The notes under the pieces were generated by a model. That model saw nothing but the letters and a program-made list of their open reading frames with translations. It did not search any database and was not told the DNA's origin. The position numbers were made by a program, and so were the translations under genes. This document shows positions 8,085-15,004 of a DNA stretch of 36,081 bases, in pieces; the stretch's first letter is position 1, and every line of letters starts with the position of its first letter. Origin of the DNA: Promethearchaeota archaeon (GTDB lineage Archaea > Asgardarchaeota > Lokiarchaeia > Sigynarchaeales > SOKP01); contig JAUWBH010000043.1 in NCBI GenBank assembly GCA_030605085.1, positions 1-36,081 of the forward strand, given 5' to 3'.

Positions 8085-8149
8085 TTATTATAGTTGTACT
8101 TATATATATTGAATCTGGCATTTATTTTAGTTGTACTTATATATATTGA
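8077..8149 (-). repeat. Tandem 37-bp duplication covering promoter and start codon of the ligase gene
   Basis: Unit 1 (8077-8113) and unit 2 (8114-8149) are nearly identical, with one substitution, and a third partial unit begins at 8150 (CATTTATTA). Read on the minus strand, each contains a TATATATA box and, 16 bases later, an ATG. The gene start at 8082-8084 is in the proximal unit. The upstream ATG (8119-8121) is 37 bases away and therefore out of frame. The duplication supplies two TATA boxes in series. Confidence 0.85.
8098..8110 (-). promoter_or_regulatory. Proximal TATA box of the LysX-like operon
   Basis: On the minus strand an AATATATATAAG tract lies about 17-26 bases before the ATG. 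A second copy about 37 bases upstream (8135-8147) would place a transcript start near 8116, which fits the annotated start better. Box identity rests on archaeal consensus only. Confidence 0.5.
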
Positions 8150-8175
8150 CATTTATTAAAGAAATTTATGCTATA

Positions 8176-8220
8176 AAGAATCATTAAAATGAAACCCCAT
8201 GGAATGCAGATATTAAAAAA
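8176..8220 (+). repeat. TrpG/PabA 3'-end fragment 5
   Basis: From the ATG at 8089-8091 offset (8189-8191) the frame reads MKPHGMQILK. The preceding bases GAATCATTAAAATG match GAATCCATAAAAATG of other copies with small deletions. It thus represents ESIKMKPHGMQILK with a frame break. The right end runs into an A-tract and then directly into the second copy of the 24-bp repeat. Confidence 0.7.
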
Positions 8221-8244
8221 AAAATCATATAGAATATTATTTTT
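8221..8244 (+). repeat. Dispersed 24-bp perfect repeat, copy 2
   Basis: Identical to 3313-3336. It abuts the right end of amidotransferase fragment 5. Between it and 8391 I see no gene, only AT-rich sequence with short frames. Confidence 0.7.
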
Positions 8245-8391
8245 ATGCGCTAAAAGATATGTTAGAAAATCTTGTATTTATTTCTTTAAAATTGTAGAAT
8301 TCATCCGAAAGTTTAACCATCAATGATACTTACTTTACGACACCAGATTGCGCAAATTACCAGAGAAATAATTTAAAGAATTTTTCTTGTT

Positions 8392-8487
8392 TCTGGAAAC
8401 CCAGCAGGTTTTAGAAAAGCTAAAATTGCTAATTGGTCTGGGCTAGTAATCTCAAAAAGTTTTATTATAAATAAATCAAATAGATAA
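8392..8487 (+). pseudogene. Possible remnant of a GIY-YIG-type nuclease C-terminus
   Basis: The frame reads SGNPAGFRKAKIANWSGLVI and continues for 11 more codons to a TAA at 8485-8487. The GNPxGxRxxxIxNWxG pattern reminds me of a segment found in some GIY-YIG-domain proteins. This is recall of a pattern, not a search result. The frame has no start of its own within a useful distance and ends 6 bases before the sulfatase ATG. A decayed fragment is the best reading. Confidence 0.35.
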
Positions 8488-8493
8488 ATTATT

Positions 8494-9927
8494 ATGACCG
8501 AATTAGATTCTCCAAATATTATTCTCTTTCTTGTAGACCAGCTTAGGCGAGATACGCTTGGTTGTTATGGGAATTCTATCTGTAAGACACCAAACTTAGA
8601 TAGATTGGCAAGAGAAGGTGTTCAATTTGAGCAAGCCTATACATGTTCACCAGTATGTTCACCCTCAAGAGTTTCATTACTAACGGGTCTTTATCCTCAT
8701 AATCATGGTGTAATGATGAATACACATATAGCTCCTGCTTGGTCACGGGGACTCTCTCCTAAGATTCCTACATTTAGCCGTATCCTGAAAGACCGAGGAT
8801 ATAATCTTGAATATGTAGGAAAATGGCATGTCCATGAAGATCTGAAACCTCAAATATTCGGTTTTGATCGATATATTGTACCTAATGCGATATATAAAAC
8901 AAGATCTAAAGATGCTATCTATATTAAATTTCCTCGGCGTAGGCAGATTGTGGCTTCAACTCTCTCGGTGCCTAAGGAACAATCACATCCTTGGCGTTAT
9001 ACTGAACAGGGAATTCAATTTCTTAAAGAACGGGCAGCAGAGGAACACCCCTTTTTCCTTCGAATAGATACTCCAGCACCACATTTTCCTAATAATGTTC
9101 CAGAACCCTTTGCCTCCCTCTATGAACCTTCAGATATACCTCCATGGAAAAACTATGAGGAATCTTTTGCTGGAAAGCCCACATCTCATCTTCGGAAACA
9201 TCAAGAATGGCATCTACAAGATAAAAACTGGGATTGGTGGAGTAGAGTGTTAGCAAAGTATTTTGGACAGGTCACACTACTGGATACTTGTATCGGAAAT
9301 TTAATTCAGGCTGTTCGAGATGCAGGAATTGAAAATAATACGGTTATTATTTTTTCCACGGATCATGGCGATTCAATTGGAAGTCATAAACATTTTGAAA
9401 AAGGAGGAACGATGTATGATGAAGTATTAAGAATTCCGTTGTTAATAAAAAATCCCTATAGTCCAGCTCTTAAGGTTCAGAATTTTGTTCGGTTGCTTGA
9501 TCTGATGCCCACTATTCTTGAACTTGGAAGGGCGGAATTGCCTCATAATTTAGATGGAATGAGTCTTTTACCCTTTTTAGAAGGTAAAAAACCCCAAAAA
9601 TGGCCCGATAGTGTCTATTCCCAGCATCATGGGGAAGTATGGGGTTATCAATCCCAAAGAATGGTTCGAACTAAGGAATGGAAATATGTCTATAATGCTC
9701 ATGATATAGATGAGCTCTATAATTTGAGGAACGATCCCTATGAACTTGAAAACATTATGACAAATGAAACATATCAGAATGTTCTCGAGGAGATGAAAGC
9801 CCGAATGATAGGTTGGAATGATGCAACAAAGGATATGTTCCAGTGGCCTTGGGTTCGATGGAACTTCCCTAAACCTGTAAAACCCCTAGATGTCTCAAAG
9901 GAAAAGCTTCCTTTCACATACTTGTAA
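8494..9927 (+). CDS. Sulfatase (FGly-dependent, alkaline phosphatase superfamily)
   Basis: This 477-residue enzyme would hydrolyse sulfate esters. The N-terminus has NIILFLVDQLRRDTLGCYG, with the DQ metal-binding pair. The signature CSPSRVSLLTG begins at Cys55, which must be oxidised to formylglycine for activity. STDHGDSIGSH and a C-terminal subdomain with RMVRTKEWKYVYN follow. There is no signal peptide, so it is cytoplasmic. No formylglycine-generating enzyme or anSME is in the window, and maturation must come from elsewhere. It may act with the GH51 enzyme on sulfated plant or algal polysaccharide fragments (inference). A 206-bp internal piece is copied at 5251-5456. Confidence 0.92.
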   Translation: MTELDSPNIILFLVDQLRRDTLGCYGNSICKTPNLDRLAREGVQFEQAYTCSPVCSPSRVSLLTGLYPHNHGVMMNTHIAPAWSRGLSPKIPTFSRILKDRGYNLEYVGKWHVHEDLKPQIFGFDRYIVPNAIYKTRSKDAIYIKFPRRRQIVASTLSVPKEQSHPWRYTEQGIQFLKERAAEEHPFFLRIDTPAPHFPNNVPEPFASLYEPSDIPPWKNYEESFAGKPTSHLRKHQEWHLQDKNWDWWSRVLAKYFGQVTLLDTCIGNLIQAVRDAGIENNTVIIFSTDHGDSIGSHKHFEKGGTMYDEVLRIPLLIKNPYSPALKVQNFVRLLDLMPTILELGRAELPHNLDGMSLLPFLEGKKPQKWPDSVYSQHHGEVWGYQSQRMVRTKEWKYVYNAHDIDELYNLRNDPYELENIMTNETYQNVLEEMKARMIGWNDATKDMFQWPWVRWNFPKPVKPLDVSKEKLPFTYL

Positions 9928-10044
9928 GCTAATTATAATGTACAATAGAATAATTTAAAATAATTCCTTAATTTAAAGAATTATTGTAATAAGCAAAATT
10001 ATTAATTATTAATATTAAATTAATTTTTTCAAATAATCTTTAAA

Positions 10045-11253
10045 ATGACAGAAAATAACAAAAACATCGAAGAAAATATTGAAAATATACCAAGTCGTCG
10101 TAATGATATAGATGCATTACGAGTACTTGCCACAATATTAATAATATATTTTCATACAGCGATGCTTTTTTCTTTGTATACGGGATATTTTATTCAAAAT
10201 GAAGAGTTAAGTTTAGAAATGTTCTTCTTCATTATGTTTGTCGATTTATTTCATATGCCCCTTTTTTTCTTTTTAGCGGGAATGAGTACATCTTATTCTT
10301 TGAATTTTCGGACTGGTACGGAATATTTAAAGGAACGCGTTAGAAGGATAGTCATCCCATTAATTTTGGGAATATTAATAGTTATCCCACTTATAGTTTA
10401 TTTCGAGCGACTTGCGTGGTGGAGTGACACAAGATATCATCCAATTAACTTTAATGGGACATTTTTTGAATTTTACCCTCTTTATTTTGAGACAGGAATT
10501 GATTGGTATCACCTATGGTTTATTGGGTATTTATCTTTATTCTCGCTGGTGGCACTACCCCTATTTTTAAGATTAAAAAAAGATAAGGGAAAGCTGCAAA
10601 TCTCTTCCATAGCCAACTATTTTGGGAAAGGAAAAAAGATTTTTCTATTTGCTTTACCGTTAATAATAATAAATGTTAGCCTCAGATGGATCTTTCCTGG
10701 TTATAATAAATACATCATAGATGATTGGGCCCATGTGCTTTTCTATCTTACAATCTTTATATTTGGTTTTTTAATTATTAGGGATATTCGTTTCGAGAAC
10801 TCGGTTGATCGTAATAAAAAGTTAGCTTTAGTGCTAGCGATTATCACTTCGTGCTTTTTCTTTATCGTGCTTTTTCTTTTTGTAATAATGCCAATGCAGG
10901 GGATAACCCTATTGGTGTGGTATGTAATATATTTCACACTTTTTTCATTTTGTAGTTGGTGTTGGTTGATTGCTATTTATGGTTATGGAAGGAAGTACTT
11001 GACCAAACAAAACTCATTAATAAGCTACCTTAGTAAAATTGCATTACCTATGTATATCATACACCTGACAGTAATAATTATGATTGGATTTTATGTACTT
11101 CAATGGGAAGCACATTGGGGGGTTAAATTTTTAGTTATTTCCACCTCATCGCTGTTCATAATTATTTTATTATGCGAAATAATCAAAACAAACAACGTAA
11201 CACGATTTATATTTGGCATGAGGCCAAAGGTGAAGAAGAAGGAAGTTAACTAA
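10045..11253 (+). CDS. Acyltransferase 3 family membrane protein (MdoC/OafA-like)
   Basis: This 402-residue protein has about ten hydrophobic transmembrane segments after a polar N-terminus. The acyltransferase-3 hallmark R-x10-H is present as LRVLATILIIYFHT (Arg26, His37), and HMPLFFFLAGMS follows. Members move acetyl, succinyl or other acyl groups from the inside onto glucans, lipids or antibiotics at the membrane. The order of motifs resembles the glucan-modifying MdoC branch. The gene follows the sulfatase by 117 bases on the same strand, which could point to surface or imported carbohydrate handling, but no direct link is visible. Confidence 0.85.
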   Translation: MTENNKNIEENIENIPSRRNDIDALRVLATILIIYFHTAMLFSLYTGYFIQNEELSLEMFFFIMFVDLFHMPLFFFLAGMSTSYSLNFRTGTEYLKERVRRIVIPLILGILIVIPLIVYFERLAWWSDTRYHPINFNGTFFEFYPLYFETGIDWYHLWFIGYLSLFSLVALPLFLRLKKDKGKLQISSIANYFGKGKKIFLFALPLIIINVSLRWIFPGYNKYIIDDWAHVLFYLTIFIFGFLIIRDIRFENSVDRNKKLALVLAIITSCFFFIVLFLFVIMPMQGITLLVWYVIYFTLFSFCSWCWLIAIYGYGRKYLTKQNSLISYLSKIALPMYIIHLTVIIMIGFYVLQWEAHWGVKFLVISTSSLFIIILLCEIIKTNNVTRFIFGMRPKVKKKEVN

Positions 11254-11475
11254 TATTACTATAACTTTATTATAGTCAAGAAAATGCTAATAAATTTCCC
11301 CTGGAACCAAAATAATTTTCTGCTAGAAATTTAAAATTTTCAAGAGTTCTCCTATTACTAACACTCTTTTTGGCCATAAATCAATCAATTTGTGTGATTT
11401 CCTGAATGAATTCTTAAATTTATCTCTTAATTAAGGTATTTCTTAGAATTATAAAACATAAATTTATTTAATTTC

Positions 11476-11496
11476 CCACCTAGGTACACTTAGTGG
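11476..11496. promoter_or_regulatory. Imperfect palindrome before the AbrB/PIN operon (candidate operator)
   Basis: The sequence CCACCTAGGTACACTTAGTGG pairs four bases at each end (CCAC/GTGG) and two more inside. It ends 13 bases before the first ATG of the antitoxin gene. AbrB-type antitoxins usually autoregulate through such sites. The symmetry is partial, so this is only a candidate. Confidence 0.35.
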
Positions 11497-11509
11497 ATCT
11501 ATAATTTTT

Positions 11510-11758
11510 ATGATGTGTTTAAAAATGAATGCTGAATCAAAAATAGATGATAAAGGCAGGGTTTGTATCCCAAGTGAAATAAGAAAACTATTAAATCTAA
11601 AATCTGGTGAAAAAATTCTCTTTCAGGTCCAAGACGATAAAATCATTTTACGAAAATCTAATTCTATGGAAGATTTCATTAAAAAGTCAGAAGCTTTTAG
11701 TGAAAAATTGAAAGATATAACCAAAACACCAATTGAATTCAAAAAAATGTTTGATTAA
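11510..11758 (+). CDS. AbrB/MazE-type antitoxin
   Basis: This 82-residue protein has the AbrB swapped-hairpin domain: SKIDDKGRVCIPSEIRKLLN then SGEKILFQVQDDKIILRK. A C-terminal tail (DFIKKSEAFSEKLKDI) would wrap around the toxin. It binds its own promoter and neutralises the PIN ribonuclease encoded next. Starts at 11510 or at the internal ATG 11525 (MNAESKIDD) are both possible. The second is closer to the usual family start. The toxin gene follows 3 bases after the stop, so they are one operon. Confidence 0.85.
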   Translation: MMCLKMNAESKIDDKGRVCIPSEIRKLLNLKSGEKILFQVQDDKIILRKSNSMEDFIKKSEAFSEKLKDITKTPIEFKKMFD

Positions 11759-11761
11759 ATA

Positions 11762-12265
11762 ATGATTACAATAGATTCTCAGATTTGGATTTATTATTGG
11801 GATATTAATGCTATTGAACATGATAACATAAAAAATTGGTTTAATGGTACAGAAAAGGATGGAATTCTTTTTAAGGAGGAATTATTTTTAAGTGCGATTA
11901 TTCCAATAGAAGTGGCGGAACATTTATATAAAATAAAAGATCTTGGTAAAGAAATAGTCGAAGATTTGATTTTATCATTAATTTCAAGTAATATTTGTCA
12001 AATAATTGATATCGATGCGATTTTATTAGTGGATGTAATACAAAAGATGAAGAAATACTCCGCTTTAGGAATTGGTGGTCGGGATACCTTGATTTTAGTA
12101 ACTATGGATAGATTAAAAGTCTCCACAATTGCTACGCATGATAAAAACATTTTAGCATTAAAAAATTATAAAAGAATAGATCCGGTTTTTGATCCTCCTT
12201 TAATCCTTGAAATCGATGATGATTTTGATAATCAAGATTTTCAAGAAAAATTAAAGAATATTTAA
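11762..12265 (+). CDS. PIN-domain ribonuclease toxin (VapC-like)
   Basis: This 167-residue PIN protein keeps the four acidic residues that hold the metal ions: Asp5 in TIDSQIW, Glu50 in IPIEVAEHL, Asp108 in GIGGRDTLIL and Asp127 in ATHDKNIL. VapC toxins cut tRNA or rRNA when freed from the antitoxin. It is slightly longer than the usual 130-140 residues because of a C-terminal acidic tail (EIDDDFDNQDFQEK). It pairs with the AbrB protein directly upstream. Confidence 0.88.
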   Translation: MITIDSQIWIYYWDINAIEHDNIKNWFNGTEKDGILFKEELFLSAIIPIEVAEHLYKIKDLGKEIVEDLILSLISSNICQIIDIDAILLVDVIQKMKKYSALGIGGRDTLILVTMDRLKVSTIATHDKNILALKNYKRIDPVFDPPLILEIDDDFDNQDFQEKLKNI

Positions 12266-12353
12266 ATTACTTTTCAAACGGTCTTCATATAGAATTTTTT
12301 CAATTGTCAAAATCTAGATAAACAGGAAAATGAATTATATAGGACCTAAAAAT

Positions 12354-12430
12354 TAGCGCAGCTGCGGATGATGGAACAATTATGGGCGTTCGACATAAGG
12401 AATATCCCGTAGAAGGGCTGCAATTCCATA
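12354..12430 (+). repeat. TrpG/PabA fragment 6 (long internal piece, deleted at 3' side)
   Basis: The frame reads [18 protein letters not shown] then VEGLQFH, after which the [11 protein letters not shown] part is missing and an ILK-like tail continues. The 39 bases 12391-12429 are identical to 474-512. There is no start and no full domain. It lies in the 313-base gap between the PIN toxin and the DUF433 gene, where nothing else is recognisable. Confidence 0.8.
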
Positions 12431-12578
12431 TTCTTAAAATAAAAAATAAAATTGAGGGTTTAATAAAAATCAACCTGCGTGATCCTGTTTTACCTAAATG
12501 AAGAAAATTTAAAACGGAATTATAGTAAATTATAAGTATAGAGAATAAGATTTAATTATTAGTAATTTTTACAGAATC

Positions 12579-12812
12579 ATGAATAAATACATTGATCGAA
12601 TTACTATCGATCCAAAGATTTTATCTGGTAAACCTGTTTTTAAAGGAACCCGAATTCCAATTTCTATAGTATTGAAGATGTTACGCGATGGGGCATCATT
12701 TCAAAAGATATTAGAAGAATATCCAAGACTTACTGAAGAAGACATTAAAGCATCTCTTGACTATTCTGTTTTTATCATTGATCATCCGGATGAAGAAATA
12801 ATCAACATTTAA
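12579..12812 (+). CDS. DUF433 family protein (antitoxin-like)
   Basis: This 77-residue protein matches DUF433: ITIDPKILSGKPVFKGTRIP, VLKMLRDGASFQKILEEYPR and LTEEDIKASLDYSVF. The family has a small helix-turn-helix-like fold and is often found beside PIN or other toxin genes as an antitoxin. Here the next genes are a 99-residue unknown and a nucleotidyltransferase, not the usual DUF5615/PIN partner. The start is set by the ATG at 12579 just before the conserved core. Confidence 0.85.
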   Translation: MNKYIDRITIDPKILSGKPVFKGTRIPISIVLKMLRDGASFQKILEEYPRLTEEDIKASLDYSVFIIDHPDEEIINI

Positions 12813-12843
12813 TTAAGATTTAAAAATAAATAAATGAGAAAAA

Positions 12844-13143
12844 ATGGATTTAAAATTTAACAAGTATGATAAAGAAGTTATCTCTAAAACTAATCTTTAT
12901 ATACTGAGAAAGCAAAAAGTTCAAAAAGAAATAGAAGCTGCAAGAAGACTTATTAAGAAAAATATAGATCCTCTTGAAATTGCTGATAAATTCCTACACA
13001 GTACTTTCGAATTAATGAAAGATGGAATTTCTACTAGGTTCCCTGAATTAACAGAAGAGGAAATTCGTCAAAAAATAAGAGAAACACTTTCCTTTACGGA
13101 AAAACTTAAATCAATTAGAAAAAGGTATAATAATATTGGCTGA
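12844..13143 (+). CDS. Small helical protein of unknown function, coupled to nucleotidyltransferase
   Basis: This 99-residue, highly charged and probably all-helical protein is rich in Lys/Glu, with EIEAARRLIKKNIDPLEIADKF and FPELTEEEIRQKIRETLSF. I do not recognise the family. The stop overlaps the nucleotidyltransferase TTG start by eight bases, so the two are translated together. In such pairs one member is often an antitoxin or substrate-specifying partner. Its LTEEEI segment resembles the LTEEDI of the preceding DUF433 protein, but that is a common helix start. Confidence 0.7.
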   Translation: MDLKFNKYDKEVISKTNLYILRKQKVQKEIEAARRLIKKNIDPLEIADKFLHSTFELMKDGISTRFPELTEEEIRQKIRETLSFTEKLKSIRKRYNNIG

Positions 13144-13717
13144 AATAGAAAATATTTTATCTCGTTTAGAGGTCATCTTTAAAGCAACAAAGCTTAAATA
13201 CGTCATTGTAGGGGGAATTGCTGTAATCCATTATGGCCATGTAAGAACTACCCAAGATATTGATATCATTATTGAAGATAATCCCTCAAGGATCTCACAA
13301 TTTATAGGATTGCTAAAAGCTTATGAATTTGATGTAATGGAGGAACAGTTTAGGTTGGCTTATCAAGAAAAGACTAATATCTCTGTTTTTGACAAAAAGA
13401 GTTTTTTAAGGTTAGATATTAAAGTTGCTGATAAGAAGCGGGAACATGAAGTATTAAACAACGCTATATGTGAAAAAATTCTTGGAAAAGAATTATATAT
13501 TGCATCCTTAGAATATGTATTAATTGGTAAAATAATATTTATGGGCTTAATTGATGATATACCTGATTCTGAATTGCTAGAATATCAAGATATTATTGAT
13601 TTTTTAACTATTTTCCATGCAAATAAAGAAAAAATTGATTTAAGCTTTTTAAATAATAAAACTAACCAAATTGGCCTCAAATCTACGCTTGATAGATTGC
13701 TCCAAATAAAGTTTTAA
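13136..13717 (+). CDS. Nucleotidyltransferase-fold protein (DUF6036/AbiEii-like)
   Basis: This 193-residue protein has the minimal nucleotidyltransferase signature: VIVGGIAVIHYGHVRTTQDIDI with the GG pair at 26-27 and Asp41/Asp43 as metal ligands. A third acidic residue is likely in RLDIKVAD. Related stand-alone proteins act as toxins or antitoxins that add nucleotides to tRNA or to a partner toxin. The start is a TTG inside the preceding gene (8-base overlap). I found no upstream ATG that keeps the frame. Together with DUF433 and the 99-residue protein it forms a probable three-gene module. Confidence 0.78.
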   Translation: MAEIENILSRLEVIFKATKLKYVIVGGIAVIHYGHVRTTQDIDIIIEDNPSRISQFIGLLKAYEFDVMEEQFRLAYQEKTNISVFDKKSFLRLDIKVADKKREHEVLNNAICEKILGKELYIASLEYVLIGKIIFMGLIDDIPDSELLEYQDIIDFLTIFHANKEKIDLSFLNNKTNQIGLKSTLDRLLQIKF

Positions 13718-13770
13718 AGTTTAAAAAGAAAGAAAATTATTTAAATGCAAGAGAAAATGAGAATACTATT

Positions 13771-14133
13771 ATGGAAGGAAAATACATAAGTCTTATCACA
13801 TTCACTAAAGAAGGAAAACCCATTCCTACATCCGTATGGTTTGCAGAGGAGGAAAATAATTTATATATTGCTACTAATGAAGAACGCTTTAAAGTAAAAC
13901 GAATAAAGAATAATCCAAATATACAAGTGGCTTCTTGTGGATTTCGTGGAAAGATAAAAGGCCCCTATAAAGATGCCATTGCTAACATATTACCGGAGAA
14001 TGAGACAGAGAGAGCTAAAGAATTATTGAGGAGTAAATATTTTATGTTTCGGATTTTTGAGTGGTCTTGGAAGAAAAAGGAAAAGAAAGGGAAGAGTAAA
14101 GAACTTTATATTGAAATTACTCTAAAGAATTAA
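13771..14133 (+). CDS. PPOX-class flavin/F420-binding protein
   Basis: This 120-residue split-barrel protein starts with the family text KYISLITFTKEGKPIPTSVWFAEEENNLYIAT and continues with KVKRIKNNPNIQVASCGFRGKIKGP. These match the pyridoxamine-phosphate-oxidase-like proteins often called PPOX-class F420-dependent. They bind F420 or FMN and reduce small molecules. The exact cofactor and substrate are not visible. It follows the nucleotidyltransferase by 53 bases on the same strand and is followed by an amidotransferase fragment. Confidence 0.85.
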   Translation: MEGKYISLITFTKEGKPIPTSVWFAEEENNLYIATNEERFKVKRIKNNPNIQVASCGFRGKIKGPYKDAIANILPENETERAKELLRSKYFMFRIFEWSWKKKEKKGKSKELYIEITLKN

Positions 14134-14185
14134 AAATTGTATTTTGACTTAATAGTATTTTCTTATTAGAATAAAAATGTTTATA

Positions 14186-14257
14186 GGATTTCATCCCGAA
14201 TCAATAAAAATGAAATTTGAGGGAATCAAAATCCTAAAAATTTTTTTAAACTTATAA
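14186..14257 (+). repeat. TrpG/PabA 3'-end fragment 7
   Basis: The frame reads [18 protein letters not shown] then IFLNL and TAA (14255-14257). It includes the catalytic HPES motif and runs to the natural stop. It begins abruptly at 14186, with no related codons upstream. It lies in the gap before the flavodoxin-like gene. Confidence 0.75.
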
Positions 14258-14318
14258 AAGTTTCAAATTATTAATCTAACAGATTAAGAACTAAGTATAT
14301 AATTTAGAGGTAAATAAT

Positions 14319-14783
14319 ATGCAAAATGTTTGGGTTATTCATAATTCAAAGTTTGGGAATTCTGAAAAATTATCAAATGAGATTGCAACAAGCTTAAAAG
14401 AAAAATTTAATGTAAAGGTAGATAATATAAAAACTCTCAATCCTGAAGAAATTGTTAGAGATAATCCTTATGCGCTAATAATTGGTGCGAGGGTTATCGC
14501 ATTGAATACAGATAGAAAAATGACAAAATTCATTAAGCAATTAGGTGCTTATTTCGAAGAGCCGATTCCAAAAATAGCTACTTTCTATACACATGCCGTA
14601 TCATGGAAAAAGAGATTTTCTAAAGGTATGAGAAAAGCTCTTAAGAAATCTACTTGCATTGGCGATGTTTGTCCAGAATTTCTTGAGGTTAAAATGCAAG
14701 CTCAAAAAGGACCCGCTGCGGAAGGTCAAGGCGATAAAATTCAAACCTACATTAAGAAGCTTATAGAATTTCTTGAAGAATAA
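14319..14783 (+). CDS. Flavodoxin-like protein
   Basis: This 154-residue protein has a flavodoxin fold start, VWVIHNSKFGNSEKLSNEIA, where the SKFGNSEK loop would hold the FMN phosphate. YALIIGARVIALNTDRKM and KIATFYTHAVSW follow. The usual TxTGNT loop is replaced by NSKFGNS, as in flavodoxin-domain oxidoreductases such as protoporphyrinogen-oxidase-like proteins. It probably carries electrons or reduces a small molecule. The upstream AGAGGTAA at 14305-14312 is a usable ribosome-binding site. Confidence 0.8.
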   Translation: MQNVWVIHNSKFGNSEKLSNEIATSLKEKFNVKVDNIKTLNPEEIVRDNPYALIIGARVIALNTDRKMTKFIKQLGAYFEEPIPKIATFYTHAVSWKKRFSKGMRKALKKSTCIGDVCPEFLEVKMQAQKGPAAEGQGDKIQTYIKKLIEFLEE

Positions 14784-14804
14784 TCTTTATTCTCTGTTAA
14801 ATTC

Positions 14805-14840
14805 CGTAACGGATGATGGGATAGAGGCATTCGGACTAAT
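14805..14840 (+). repeat. Possible degenerate TrpG/PabA fragment 8
   Basis: The frame reads TDDG and then, after a short deletion, bases similar to TATGGGCGTTCGAC of fragment 6 (here TAGAGGCATTCGGA, 11 of 14 equal). It is much weaker than the others and could be chance. Its orientation and position between genes agree with them. Confidence 0.35.
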
Positions 14841-14968
14841 GCCACAAATAATTGAACAAAACATCGTTGATAACATTATTTGAAATAATTTGAATATCGT
14901 TTTATTCATTTTGATAGTCTTAGGAAACTAGATAAAATTTTAATTATTATATTTAAATAATGAGGTTT

Positions 14969-15004
14969 CCTTATTTTTTATAATTAAAGTAATAAATTGG
15001 TTTT
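14969..15004 (+). promoter_or_regulatory. Conserved leaderless-type promoter of DUF4139-like gene, copy A
   Basis: A CCTTATTTTTTATAATTA tract followed by AATAAATTGGTTTT ends at the ATG at 15005. The same block, with a single-base indel, precedes the second copy of the gene at 27894-27930. The TATA-like TTTTTATAATTA lies about 25 bases before the ATG, so transcription would start at or next to the start codon. Confidence 0.65.
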
